DNA from: Prostheceraeus crozeri
Lineage: Eukaryota > Platyhelminthes > Polycladida > Euryleptidae
NCBI GenBank assembly: GCA_907163375.1
Contig: CAJQUW010000906.1
Coordinates: 186,001 to 250,000, forward strand
Direction: 5' to 3'
Length of the DNA: 64,000 nt
Positions within the stretch are counted from its first letter, which is position 1. The number at the start of each line of letters is the position of its first letter. The notes under the pieces are model-generated. The model was not told the DNA's origin. It made no database searches and saw only the letters and a list, made by a program, of their open reading frames with translations. This document shows, piece after piece, positions 1 to 10,719 of the stretch. The position numbers and the translations under genes are program-made.

Positions 1-244
1 GACGGTTGCGTCGGACGCGCAGAGGTGGCGGCCAAGTGAGCTGATGAACACTTTCCGTCATGGCTGCTGAAAGACAAGTATAGGCGATCTTCACCAGTGG
101 CTTTGGTATCCAAGTGCATGAAGGACTACAATAATCTCAGAGAAGAGAGGAAGCGGATGATAACGAGAAGAACTTAGTCTACCTTTCTTACTGCAAAGGA
201 ATCGGTGAGCGTTTAAAGCGCATCTTAGAAAGTGTATTCTCACT

Positions 245-1310
245 TCAATAAAAGATAAACCTATTTGCCGCTATGGAGATAACCAGTTTGGTTTTAGACC
301 ACACTACTCAGTATTGCATGCTCATATCAAAGCCCAATAACTTTTAACTTCACATCTCGATAACTGAGAAAACAAAGCTGTTCTTATGATAACTTTTGAT
401 ATGCACAAGGCCTTCGATTATCTTCATCACGACAGCCTGATTCGGTCACTTTTTGATAATTATCTACCCAAGGGCTTCCTACAATGCTGTCAAGACTTTC
501 TTCGTGGTCGTTCACAATCAGCTCGTCTGGACGACCTCAGGCAGTAATCTCAAGGGTACCACAGGCCTCCGTATTGACTCCCTACCTTGTTGCCACCCAT
601 GTTTCCTCATTGACAGCTCACCATTCATTGGCCAGCATGATGAAGTTTGCTGATGATATTTTGTCAATCATGCCAATAACCAATTCCTGCAACATTGATG
701 AAATTATTTCTTCAGAGATCAATCACGTTAGTACATGGTGTTCAGCGAACGGTTTGAAACTAAACTCAGCCAAGACAGAGTCCCTACTGTTCAATGAAGC
801 AGTGTGGTCAAAATTTAAGTTTCAACACCAAGATGGCGGACAATTAAAGTATTTTGGGTGTCAAAAACGCAAGCGATTTGACTTGGAGTGCCCATATAGA
901 CGACGTGTGCAAGAAGGCAAACCAACGACTATACATGTTAAGAAGACTCAAGAAAGTGTTATCTAGACAAGATCTGATGTCCTTATACAAAGCATACGTG
1001 CTAAGTACTTTGGAATTCTGCGGTCATTTGTTCATCGGACTCAACAAGCGTGACTCCAAGAAGTTAGAGACTTAGAAAACGGTGTCACAGAATAATATGC
1101 GGTCGAAGTTGTCCTTGTCGAAATTTCACACCGTTATCTGTTCGGAGATCCCATTAAGCGATTAAAGCTTTTAAAGCAATGATGGTACCTGGGCACTTAC
1201 TCAACTCACTGGTTCCCCCTTTTCATAAATACTCCAAGAAGTTAGTCACACCCATGGTAAAGACTAATAGACGTCAGAATTAATTTGTTCCTGCATGTAC
1301 TTCTTACTAC
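245..1310 (+). mobile_element. LINE reverse-transcriptase remnant (Jockey/CR1-like)
   Basis: This is a decayed non-LTR retrotransposon fragment. In shifting frames the + strand reads QFGFRPHYSV near 270, then FDMHKAFDYLHHDSLI near 390-440 (the palm motif with the first catalytic Asp), then KFADDILSIM near 645 (the YADD-type catalytic box, here FADD), then NGLKLNSAKTE near 750. A C-terminal stretch (DLTWSAHIDDVCKKANQRLY, 860-940) is typical of Jockey-superfamily ends. Several frameshifts and stops break the frame, so it is inactive. The endonuclease is absent and the 5' part is lost or outside the window. Clade assignment beyond the Jockey/CR1 group is inference. Confidence 0.8.
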
Positions 1311-1494
1311 AATCAGAATTATTAGTAGGCTAACTATAAATTTTGCATGTACTGTAGTTATTCCTTGAAACTTCATTCATCGCTTGATAGTGCTTTTTTG
1401 TACCGATTCACGAAGTTTTTAGTCTGATTTTTATTCAAAAATATACACGTTTATCTTATCTGTCAGAAGTATGATTTACATACCATTTTTAAGC

Positions 1495-1909
1495 CCAATT
1501 CAAATTTAAGAAACCTACTTACTCGATCAAAAGACAAGAAGGATCCTGGAGATCAAGTGGTGACAGTGTACTACATTAAATGTGAAGAGTGCCCGAAATA
1601 TTACATTGGAGAAACTGGCAGAATGATTAACACAAGAATGAGAGAACACATTCGAGAAATAAAAAATATAAATTACAAATCGGCTGTGTCTCAACACGTT
1701 CACGAGAATAACCATCGCATTAACATTTCTCCTCAGGTGGTAAACATCGAGAAAAACTGGCATAGGAGACGTGTCAAAGAGGCCATGAACACTTGGGCAA
1801 TTCGCACCAAAGTTTATAAAAGAGACAATGGTTTAGAGATCAATTCTACATGGAAACCCCTTATCTCAAAATATCACAGTCAATTTCTTCTTTGGCATTT
1901 CAGCATTTA
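1495..1909 (+). mobile_element. Penelope-like element fragment, GIY-YIG endonuclease end
   Basis: The open frame reads NLRNLLTRSKDK, then VVTVYYIKCEECPKYYIGET. This is the linker and GIY-YIG-type nuclease start (here YYI...YIG) found at the C-terminus of Penelope-like reverse transcriptases. MREHIREI and VSQHVHENNH carry the expected Arg and His positions. Only the nuclease end is present; no reverse transcriptase lies upstream. It is therefore a 5'-truncated copy, and its sequence differs from the Penelope-like element at 37.5-40.3 kb, so a second family is involved. Confidence 0.8.
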
Positions 1910-1910
1910 A

Positions 1911-4149
1911 TCCTCTTAATTCTTTGAATATTTTCAGTAGTCACTTGTTTATGCAATTCATTTGTTAAAGAGCAATAATTCGTTCTCAGTGCTTCCGCAC
2001 TTTGATCTATGCTCTCCTGAAGTCAGATTAAATCTGTTCGATGTCATGTCGTCATTCATGACTAAGATGTGCTCGTGACGCCAACGAAAACTCGAATAAT
2101 GCAACAACTTTTATCAACAATTGGACAATTTTCGCAAAACCTACAGAGAAAAAAATCTGCACCAGTGCCTATCACGTGCACATCATTAGATCACTCCAAG
2201 CAGACGACCTCCTTCTTCAAGCAGTTGGTTTGCACTCGCCACCAATGTTTCTACCATTTCTCGATGCGACAATGATAGCTTCATTGCTGCCTGTTTTACG
2301 TGTCTAGAAGCAAACAGTGCTGACACTCGCACTTTCGTGGCAGTGACTTCAATGCCGTTTTTTCATTAACTTTACCTGCATATAATGACTTTTCTTTTGT
2401 TACACGCGTCCCATAGTGTTGACCGAAAAGAATCCGCGAAAGGCCTCGCAACAGAATGATGTCATTGTTTTACCTTTCCTTATTGCGATTGCAACCAGTA
2501 AATGTTACTTTCCTATAATGTAATCAAAGATTTTCCCGTCATGATTTCATGTTCTCGAAAAAGATAAATTTCGTGTGTTACTATCCTCTCATGCATTTTA
2601 GAGAGCGAGTCAACGCGTTGGTGTATACCCAAGAATCTGCAGCAAATGAAAGGATTTCAGACATAAAACAAGAGGTAGGAATATGAAAACTTGCTGTAAA
2701 CTAATCGCATTTGTATCAAATAGACCTCACTTTCATATTTTGCTACACATGTTTCTGTGTTCTACTAATCGTCTTTCAAACTAGAAAGGAAAATGATAGT
2801 TGTCTGTCTGCAACAAGGAGGACTGATCACTAGAAGATTTAGTAGTTCTTCACCCCAAAAGCTTGATGGTTTGTTAAATATGTAGAACATGGTGGACATC
2901 GAAAAATTAGAACAGATATAGAAACAGAGCTACCAACTATTTGAAGCTATCAGCAAGCCTAAAAAGGTGCCGGAATCTTCAGGTCAGGCCTAGGATTATT
3001 CAGAAAACGTCCGGGCTAATCCAAGCTAATTTCATTGGCAATATTCATCCCAGGCCCGGTCATTTAGCCACACGGGGCCCGTACACAGGCGATGTATATG
3101 ATATGTCGCATTAAGTGTGCTATGTGCTGAACATCTACATGATATGCATTCATGATTGATTTCTCTCAACATTATTTGAATGTTTAGCCTTGATGAATCT
3201 GAGTTAGATTTTCGTCTTTAAGAATGGTCTGCAAGATTGTAAATAGTTTATGGCTCAAAAACAATAGGAAATTGTTTGGAGTTTGTTTGGGTATTGTTAG
3301 GAAATTGCTCTAAACGATTCTACTTTGAAGTAAAATTGATTTGGCTTATTTCAAATCATGACAAGAAAGTTAAATGTAGCAGCAGAATGCACCCAGTAAA
3401 CTATCGAAATATCTTTCCAATTTTTCTTTACTGATGACTATACTTTTGAGACTCCCGAATTTTTTGTAAATTCATTAACAAGAAAGTGCGTATTATGTGT
3501 AAGAGGTCAAATGGAATGCGTAGTCAATTTACATTAGCCTAATTGGCTCAGATTCATGTAATCCATGCAAAGATATTTGTTAATGATCACACGCTAAATT
3601 GAACATTTCCTAATATTCATTTTCTGTTCAAAATTGAAAGTTTATCTAAATAAATTGTAATTTTCTTAAAGCAGCATTGGTTGTGGTAAGAAAAATAATT
3701 TGGTAAAGCAGTAGTTATCTTCATTACAGAACTTTTGCCTCTATGATGACTAGTATCTATAAAGACGCATTACAATATCTTGTACTTATATATAGCCCGT
3801 TAGAATGAAAAGTCCCTTACAGAGATCTCTTAAATGATCTGTTTCTGTTCAAACGTAGAAGCGAGCGCCTACTCTGCCATGTTCAGGGTACCATAGTCCT
3901 GTTAATTCCAACAGTAACTATATCAACACTGTTTCTCATTCTAATATCAACCTCAACCTGTCTAGCACAAGTTTTTCTCCTGTTAAATGCCTAATATACA
4001 TTCATATATATTTTTATTCGTCTAAATATTCGTCTGTTAGTTTCAGGGCTGCCACTCTTCCTGTTTTAACGGGATTTCCGTTTTTTTCAGAATAAACTAA
4101 GTAGTGAGAAATTGTTTTGCCAAGAAACAAATACTCGTGATTGGGATTT
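1911..4149. other. Spacer with no recognised gene
   Basis: AT-rich DNA with only short open frames and no coding signature, transposase motif, tRNA or clear repeat that I could recognise. Confidence 0.5.
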
Positions 4150-4590
4150 TGAATGGGACCCTCTTGAGATTGTGCAGTGGCACCTTTAGATCGTGAAGGG
4201 GCCCCTTTAAGATTCTGAGTGGCATTTTTGAGATTGTGCAGTGGCACTTTTAGATCGTGAAGGGGCCCCTTTAAGATTCTGAGTGGCATTTTTGAGATTG
4301 TGCAGTGTCACTTTTAGATCATGAAGGGGCCCTTTTATATTGTGCAGTGGCACTTTTAGATCGTGAAGGGCCCCTTTAAGATTCTGAGGGGCATTTTTGA
4401 GATTGTGCAGTGGCACTTTTAGATCGTGAAGGGCCCCTTTAAGATTCTGAGGGGCATTTTTGAGATTGTGCAGTGGCACTTTTAGATCGTGAAGGGGCCC
4501 CTTTAAGATTCTGAGTGGCATTTTTGAGATTGTGCAGTGGCACTTTAAGATCGTGAGGGTGTCCTTTTGAGATTGTGCAGCAACACTTCA
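4150..4590. repeat. Minisatellite, about 7 units of 45-66 bp
   Basis: A tandem array whose core reads gagattgtgcagtggcac, then tttagatcgtgaagggg, then cccctttaagattctgag, then tggcattttt. Core starts are seen near 4165, 4231, 4294, 4339, 4398, 4464, 4523 and 4570. Some units lack the middle segment and are about 45 bp. The reverse strand stays open across units (repeated PLHNLKN and PLHDLKV), but this follows from the periodicity and is not evidence of a gene. The outer units are more diverged than the central ones. Confidence 0.9.
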
Positions 4591-5231
4591 ACACAATATA
4601 ATTCTTCGGTTAACAACGCAAGAGCATATCTCTACGCAATCGGTCGTCAATCTGCAGAAAAATGGTGCAAAGCTTTGTTTTCCAGTTCATCCAAATGCAC
4701 AGGATGACTCTAATGCACCATTTCTTAAACGTGCCCAAAAGAAAAAAGTCTCAAGGCATTGAATCTGGTGGTATCGAAAGCCATTCCAAAGGCTCCTATG
4801 ACGTTCACTCCAAGATTTAGGAAAATTGTTGTTTAAATGATTTGCGATGGGTCTGTGGTAGTGCGCTGGCATTCCATCCTGCATGAAGATACTCTTATCC
4901 TTTATGACATTCGGTGTATTTTATGCAGCATAGAAAGGAAAATTTTACTACACATTCTCGATTTCTCGAAAGAGCAATGACTCCAATAAAGAAAATGACT
5001 TAAGGAAATGCCTACCCAAGCATTTAGACCGCACTGACCATGGATTTTGTATGAAGATACTTGCTGTGAGCAGTGCGCTCTGCTGATGCAGTCTTTCCTT
5101 GAGGGGCCCGACGACTTTTTTTTTTAGGGGGCCCATTTCGATTTGACTTTCCGGTTTTACATACTACATAATAATGAGCGGTTGGATTGAAGTTTCAGCA
5201 GAACCCTGATATGTTTCTCTTTTGTTGATGA
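4591..5231. other. Spacer upstream of zinc-finger gene A
   Basis: No supported feature. There is no match to the conserved 131-nt first exon seen in genes B to D, so if gene A has such an exon it lies outside the window or has been lost. Confidence 0.4.
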
Positions 5232-5571
5232 ATGCAAATTCGTAAATTTAAGAGTTATTGCAACGATTTCCAGACTGAACTCATAGAAACCAACGAAAAT
5301 CTCAAAAAGCAAGCAGCAGGTGACTATCGTGAAGTTATTCTCGGAGTTCGTTCTGAATATTTCATTTCACTTTCAGACTCGATTTCTGGTCAACTTGATT
5401 CATTGAATTACGACACCCCTGATGATGAAGTTGTGTATTGTGGTGTTAGCAGGAAAGCAGACTACACCAATACTACTGCAGAATCCTGTGAAAATGATAG
5501 GCGGATGCATGGCGGTTACGATAGTGAAGGAAATGCAGTGAATACTTTGAAAATGGAATCAGCAGAAGCAG
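5232..5571 (+). CDS. Zinc-finger gene A, upstream exon (unique N-terminal region)
   Basis: An open exon of up to 113 codons ends at a GTAAAT donor (5572) in phase 1, the phase required by the finger exon at 8029. An in-frame stop lies just before the ATG at 5232, so either this ATG is the start or an acceptor lies within (for example after CAG 5273). The product is polar and acidic, with DTPDDEVVYCGV and a terminal TLKMESAEAG. LKME is a psi-K-x-E SUMO-type site that matches by position the sites in genes B to D. No homology to the B-D first exon is visible and I do not recognise the domain. Joined to the finger exon it gives 786 nt, a 261-aa protein. Exon status rests on phase and donor only. 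Confidence 0.6.
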
Positions 5572-8028
5572 GTAAATAGGATTTATGTCTATTACTTCTT
5601 TAATATTTGACATCCTTATAGTGATATATTTGAATATACGTGGTACGTTCAATAAGTTTCCAGATTAAAGTAAAAAAATCTGCTGATGTTTGAATTCTGA
5701 TCATCTTCAATTTATACGAGTATAGGTTAGGGTTGTTTCGATTTATTATTTAACAGTTGGTCCGTTTTGAGTAAACACTCGAAATTTCGTTTATTTTGAT
5801 GAATTCTGATTTAAAACAGTATCCCATTTTGGTATTTATCTTAGTGTAGATAAGTTGCAAGTGTTTATGTAAACATTAATTTTATTAGCACAGGTGTTCT
5901 GTTCATCAGATAGTTCGACCTTGCGTAAGTGTTCAGAAGTTTGCTTTCAAACTAAATAGAAAACAATGGTCTAAGCAGATTCAATAAGACGCTTTGTCAT
6001 ATACTGAATCACCAGGACGAAAAAAGTCTAAAAAGTACAAATGCGTAAGATAGGACAATTTTACAAAAGATCATCAAATCTGGTCTTCAGAAGTTATTAG
6101 ACAAATAAGGTAAAAAGAGAGAAGATCCTTTTGTATTTTATGGAACAGAGTGCATATTCCTTAGTGTGAACATATCAACCGACAAATTCGTTGTCCTGAC
6201 TGCTGATGTATACTTCCATCGCTCAACTGTAGTTCGGTTCGTCCGCTAGAAGTTCCCAGTAGCCATTTATAATAGAATATAATACTACTAATTTTAATTA
6301 TTAGTTAAAGTAGTCCTAATGAGGACTGATGGCGTTCTCCAATCCGCAAGTGTACAAAGGCAATGCTACTGTAGCCATTGGATTAATCAGTTCTTAAAAG
6401 AACTCAATGTAGCTTTCTCGTGGCAACGAATTAAAATTGATCAGCTTTGGCCCAATATCTGGTAAAAATGGAAATCTTAAGACTTGTAATACTACTCATT
6501 CCTCATTCTTGCTGTTAATATACTAATACCATAGATTCTAAACACTGCCGTATACACGTTCAAAACAGACGTCTAATATACTGTACCGACTACAGATGCT
6601 GATAGTGGAAATAGAATAAGACAATGGTCACCATAGGTTAAGGAAATTAAAAATGGATATTATAAAACAACAGGAAACCGATGAATCAAAATAGGAAAAG
6701 TGGAGGTAAAATATGGAAATACAACGATGCTACTACACCGATTACAAGTGAACTATATCTGACACTACACAAAGTGGATAATGGTAAGAGTGGATAAGTG
6801 GAAAGTGGATAATGGAGGTAAACAATAGAACTACAATGACACGCTACTACACTGAAAGCAATGAAACTATACACACTATACCTTAGACTATACTAGATAC
6901 CTGACACTACTACACCGAAAGCAATGAAACTATACACACTATACCTAAGACTATACATGGAAAATACTATTTCTTCACTTGAATTTGTTATCGCCAGTTT
7001 CTTCATCCGTCTATAGTACTTCATGTAATTCCACATTTCTTCATTTGAATTACAATACATCGACCACTACTTCAGCTACCGATTAAGGGATATAAAACAT
7101 AATACTACAGTCCGTCAGTCATCAGCAGGTACTCGTCTAGTTGTGTTTCGACCCCTAACCTGAACACTCAAACCGAGACGAGCGGGGTCCCACACATAGT
7201 GGCTGACAAAATACTGAATAGGTAATGATATGTCTTGAAAGATATGTCACAAAGATAAATCAGACATCATTCAATTGTTGCGTTTCCCACATGTAAACTG
7301 ATCCTGTCATTAAATTCATCCCATCAATAAATACAGTATGCTTTTTGCGATCGCACATGTAAACAAATCCTGTACATCAATCTTTGCCTTTTCGATTCCC
7401 ACAAGTAAACAGATCCTGTTCATCCTCAAATCCCATAAAGATGTAATCGCTGTGTGATAAATATGTAATCCGCCTTTACACAAACTTCGCCTCATACATC
7501 AAGACTTAACAATGGGAGCTCTCTCATCTCCCGTAAGCCACGCTAAGCGCTCTGTATTCACTCTTCACCGCCCCCCCCCCCCGGGTGAAGCATTCCCGTT
7601 TCAAATACCAATTACCATATCAACAGCACAATAAATACTAAATCTAACGCAAATTCACCGTAGTCATCCTCCATTTGCCCAGCTAAATATAATACAGCAC
7701 ATTCGATGGAGGAAAAGCCGCGTCTTTACTACTTTCATTGTTTCACTTTACATCTGAAACGTTAATGCTGCAGTTGATTTGGTAAAGAGCAGCAGTTTGC
7801 GTACTCATGCCGACAAAAATGCACTGCAAACGGCAATGACGCAAATTCTTTTCGACTGCCGCACTTTGAAATAGCATTGTCAATCTTGAAGTGACAAAAC
7901 TCGTTCTTGACGGGTCAAACCTATAAAACGTATTCTTACAAGTGCGTTTCGAATACGCTTTGAAAAAGTATAAAATCATTTCTTCCTGTTCTAATGGAGC
8001 TTCATTTCTATTTGCATTTTTATTGTAG
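5572..8028 (+). other. Gene A intron
   Basis: Inferred GT-AG intron of 2457 bp between the two gene A exons (donor gtaaat, acceptor tattgtag). It holds a short 63-bp duplication near 6841-6955 and a run of C at about 7570-7583. No transposase or RNA gene was recognised. Confidence 0.5.
6841..6955. repeat. Tandem duplication of a 63-bp unit
   Basis: The stretch actacactgaaagcaatgaa and its downstream partner actacaccgaaagcaatgaa recur with a 63-bp offset, each followed by ctatacacactatacct and agactatac. Two copies with a few substitutions. No coding role. Confidence 0.75.
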
Positions 8029-8474
8029 ATGACTTCAATATCGAATCATCAGACCTCACAACAGTGGAACCGTATTGGAGTGATCAATTTTCTGAAGATA
8101 TTTCTAGTAGGACTGCGGTAACGCGAACTGCGGAAAGTGAACAGTTATCTGAAGCTCCACATCCTCCTGTGCACGATAGGAGGGAAAATACTCTGGAAAA
8201 CTTAACCAAGCGGTTTGCATGTAGATTTTGTCCCGCTATTTTTCGATATCATTACAGGAAGGTCCATCATGAACGTGTACACACCGGAGAGAAACCGCAT
8301 TCTTGTCGATTTTGTTCCAAGACATTCAACGATGCATCGAATAAAAAAGCACACGAGAGAATACACACGGGTGAAAAACCTTACAACTGCAGGCTTTGTA
8401 CTCGACGATTTACTCATTCTTCAAGTAGGAATGCACACGAACGGACTCATCACGTTGACTCGTTGATCCAGTAG
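8029..8474 (+). CDS. Zinc-finger gene A, last exon with three C2H2 fingers
   Basis: The exon begins after acceptor tattgtag in phase 1 and ends at a TAG. An acidic Ser/Thr-rich linker leads into three C2H2 fingers: FACRFCPAIF...HERVH, HSCRFCSKTFNDASNKKAH and YNCRLCTRRF...HERTHH. They are joined by TGEKP linkers, as in DNA-binding zinc-finger proteins. Finger 2 has helix residues D(-1), S(2), N(3), A(6), nearly the D-S-N-S of the second finger in genes B, C and D. Finger 1 differs from the paralogues at its contact positions, and the fourth finger is missing. Likely a nuclear DNA-binding protein. The target is unknown. Confidence 0.88.
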
Positions 8475-8908
8475 AATTTTTGCGATGTCTTTGAAGTCAA
8501 GTGGATCAGTTTGTTGCAAGTAATAATGAAGTAGTGCTATAATCCGGAGCGCCGCAGATCCTTTAGACTTTAAACTAGTCCCATCGGAAGGAAAGTCATC
8601 AGAGCTGATCGGCGGGTTATCTCTACAACATCTGATGCTGTCGTCACTGTTCGCGTAAGGCTTGTGTGGCTTGTTTGCGCAGAATTTTGAAGAACCATAA
8701 AACGCGGCGAATTCGTCCCTTCGCTGTCAGATCGCTTCGTTGGGAGGGAGCCAGGGGTTCGCCATCACCGTTGATGGCCTGGTTGGCTATTTCTGTTTGG
8801 GGAGGGATGGCGGATATGAGGCGATGGACAGGGCGACTACGCCATTCTGAGGGATAGAGAGAGCTGGGGACGCCTTAATGTCTTGCTCACTAAGAGCTAC
8901 ACTGGGCT

Positions 8909-9415
8909 CTACAACTCACTAAGAATTGTAGTTTTTATGGGAACTTTGGAGGCAGTGGGCCTCCTGGTAGTGCCAACAGTAATTCCACGGATGAGATCTG
9001 CTTTGAGGAGGACGAAAGTTTTCGGCGGTGTCTGGCCTTTTTGGAGCTGTATTGGGGGTGAGGGCAGTTCCTTTTTTGTTTTCTCAATCCTCTCTACCTC
9101 GTTACGGCGATAGGCCAGTTTATTCTCGCGGTCAGGATCTTTGTCCACCATGGCCGGGCCACGTGGAGTTGGTGGGCTCGGGGCGTCTTTTTCGGGAAGG
9201 ATAATGCGAGATAGGCGGAGTAGGGCAACAGCGAAACCACGTAAGGATTCATTTGGTTGCCTGAAGCGGGCGTTGAAATCGGCAAACGCCTTATTAGGAT
9301 CTATTATTTCTGCGAAGCGGGTGCGGAGGGCAGTGAAGGTTTCGTCAAAATCGAGGAGGGGGTCTAGGTCGTCTAGAAAGTCTGTTGCCTGGTCTTTGGT
9401 TTTGAAGAGCAGCAT
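8909..9415 (-). mobile_element. LTR-retrotransposon Gag-like remnant (fossil)
   Basis: A GC-richer patch, roughly 8.6-9.6 kb, in otherwise AT-rich DNA. The minus strand encodes a Gag-like segment (FNARFRQPNESLRGFAVAL near the middle), resembling capsid-region helices of Ty3/gypsy-type elements, followed by a Pro-rich charged tail. No protease, polymerase or paired LTR was recognised nearby. It is a broken partial copy. Family assignment is tentative and its age cannot be estimated from one copy. Confidence 0.5.
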
Positions 9416-10012
9416 TGGCGTTTTGGTTTCTGAGTCAGGGACGGAGCGCGCAACACACAGAAACTTGTGGGTTCAGCATTTAAACTATGCAGGAGTCCCA
9501 TCAAATTCGGTCAGCATCTTTGAGGTTTTTGAGAAACATGGGTCTTCGGTCTCGGGGAGCATTTCCGGTTTTATCGCGGAAAAAATCTTTAAATGTGATT
9601 CAACCAATTAATTGAAATAGTACCGCCTCATTAAATTAATTGATCTATAGGGTACAAATTCAGAAGGTATGCGCAAGTTTCTTTAATATGTGTAATACGT
9701 AGCAAGTAATAATTAAGCAACGATAAATTATGTTGATATAGGCTTGTGATATTTAGCGGTTCGTGTACGTGTGGGGAGTTTTTCACCCCATCAGTATTTA
9801 AACAGATTGAATAATACATTCCCAGCAGATATGTGCGCTGTCACTCCTGGATTTTTATTTATTTGTTTAATGTTGCAGTACATTAGAATTATTCAATTAG
9901 TAACAATAATATCAGAAAGCTATCTCAAAACGTTAGTCCAGGGAGTTTTGCACCCCTGCAACAAATCAATCAGCGCAACTTTTTCAAATTATTGATAAGG
10001 CAAACAGTCGGG

Positions 10013-10537
10013 TCAGCATTTGATAACACTTTCTGAACAAACAAACGATGAGCAGTTATCACATCTCGATGTGGTTTTCCAGTCATCTGTGCGCCTACAG
10101 AAGGCACATCGAGCTTGGCGTACGTGCAATGGAGTTACGGATTTCTGTTGGAAATGACTGCCGATCAGTTCCATGCATTTCTTCATATTTGTACGTAAAT
10201 TGGATAACTGCAATCTCATCTCGACCATTTGCAAAATTAGTTCGTAAGAAAGATCTTTCTTGAAACTGTAATGGCTTTCTGCGCCCACAATCCGCATGTC
10301 AGCAATTACCTCCATATCTGAGTACGTGAAGAATGCTCCATGCGGCCATCGGCAACATTTTCTCTTGCTCGAATAGCCACACACAAGTTTGTCAAGGTTG
10401 TCTACACCGAACTTGCTAGCATTGTAGAATTCAACGATGCTTGGTTTTCCTTCATGAAGATCATTCTGTATACTATGCACTGAGGAGATCAATATCACAG
10501 GCAACCGACCCTTGTCCGAGAAAGAACAAAGGGTCAA
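10013..10537 (-). pseudogene. piggyBac transposase C-terminal remnant
   Basis: The minus strand reads NASKFGVDNLDKLVCGYSSK, then RKCCRWPHGAFFTYSDM. These match the third-Asp region of piggyBac transposases (GVDTLDQ...KRRTRRWP) and end in a Cys-rich domain, CAFCRRTDDW...CDNCSSFVC. It is diverged from the intact piggyBac at 48.5-50.2 kb: GVDNLDKL against GVDTLDQV. The N-terminal two thirds, including the first two catalytic Asp, are missing, and no TTAA-flanked ends are seen. An old truncated copy. Confidence 0.8.
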
Positions 10538-10654
10538 ATTGCGATTGTACAGTAGGCACGGATCCTTTCTTCTATATGGCCGAGTTGTTATTTATCGCAC
10601 TCTCATTCCTTTTTGTGCTGAGTGCTTAGCAAGAATGCAGATTGTACCGACCTA

Positions 10655-10707
10655 AGTTTGAACCAATGTCTCCCTGACACAGAGAGAACACTCTACCACA
10701 AGGCCAC
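10655..10707 (-). repeat. tRNA-derived SINE-like piece
   Basis: On the minus strand an A-box-like tggccttgtggtagagtg is followed about 25 bp later by a B-box-like ggttcaaact, the internal RNA polymerase III promoter layout of tRNA-derived SINEs. No cloverleaf acceptor stem can be closed, so it is not called a tRNA gene. Confidence 0.45.
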
Positions 10708-10719
10708 AGCCCTGGCGAA

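Noticed and set aside
4014-4521. Minus-strand open frames rich in PLHNLKN and PLHDLKV
   Set aside because: They follow the minisatellite period and change length with unit deletions; no start context, splice support or known family.
9141-9611. 156-codon + strand ORF
   Set aside because: Antisense to the Gag-like remnant; composition follows from the GC-rich opposite strand.
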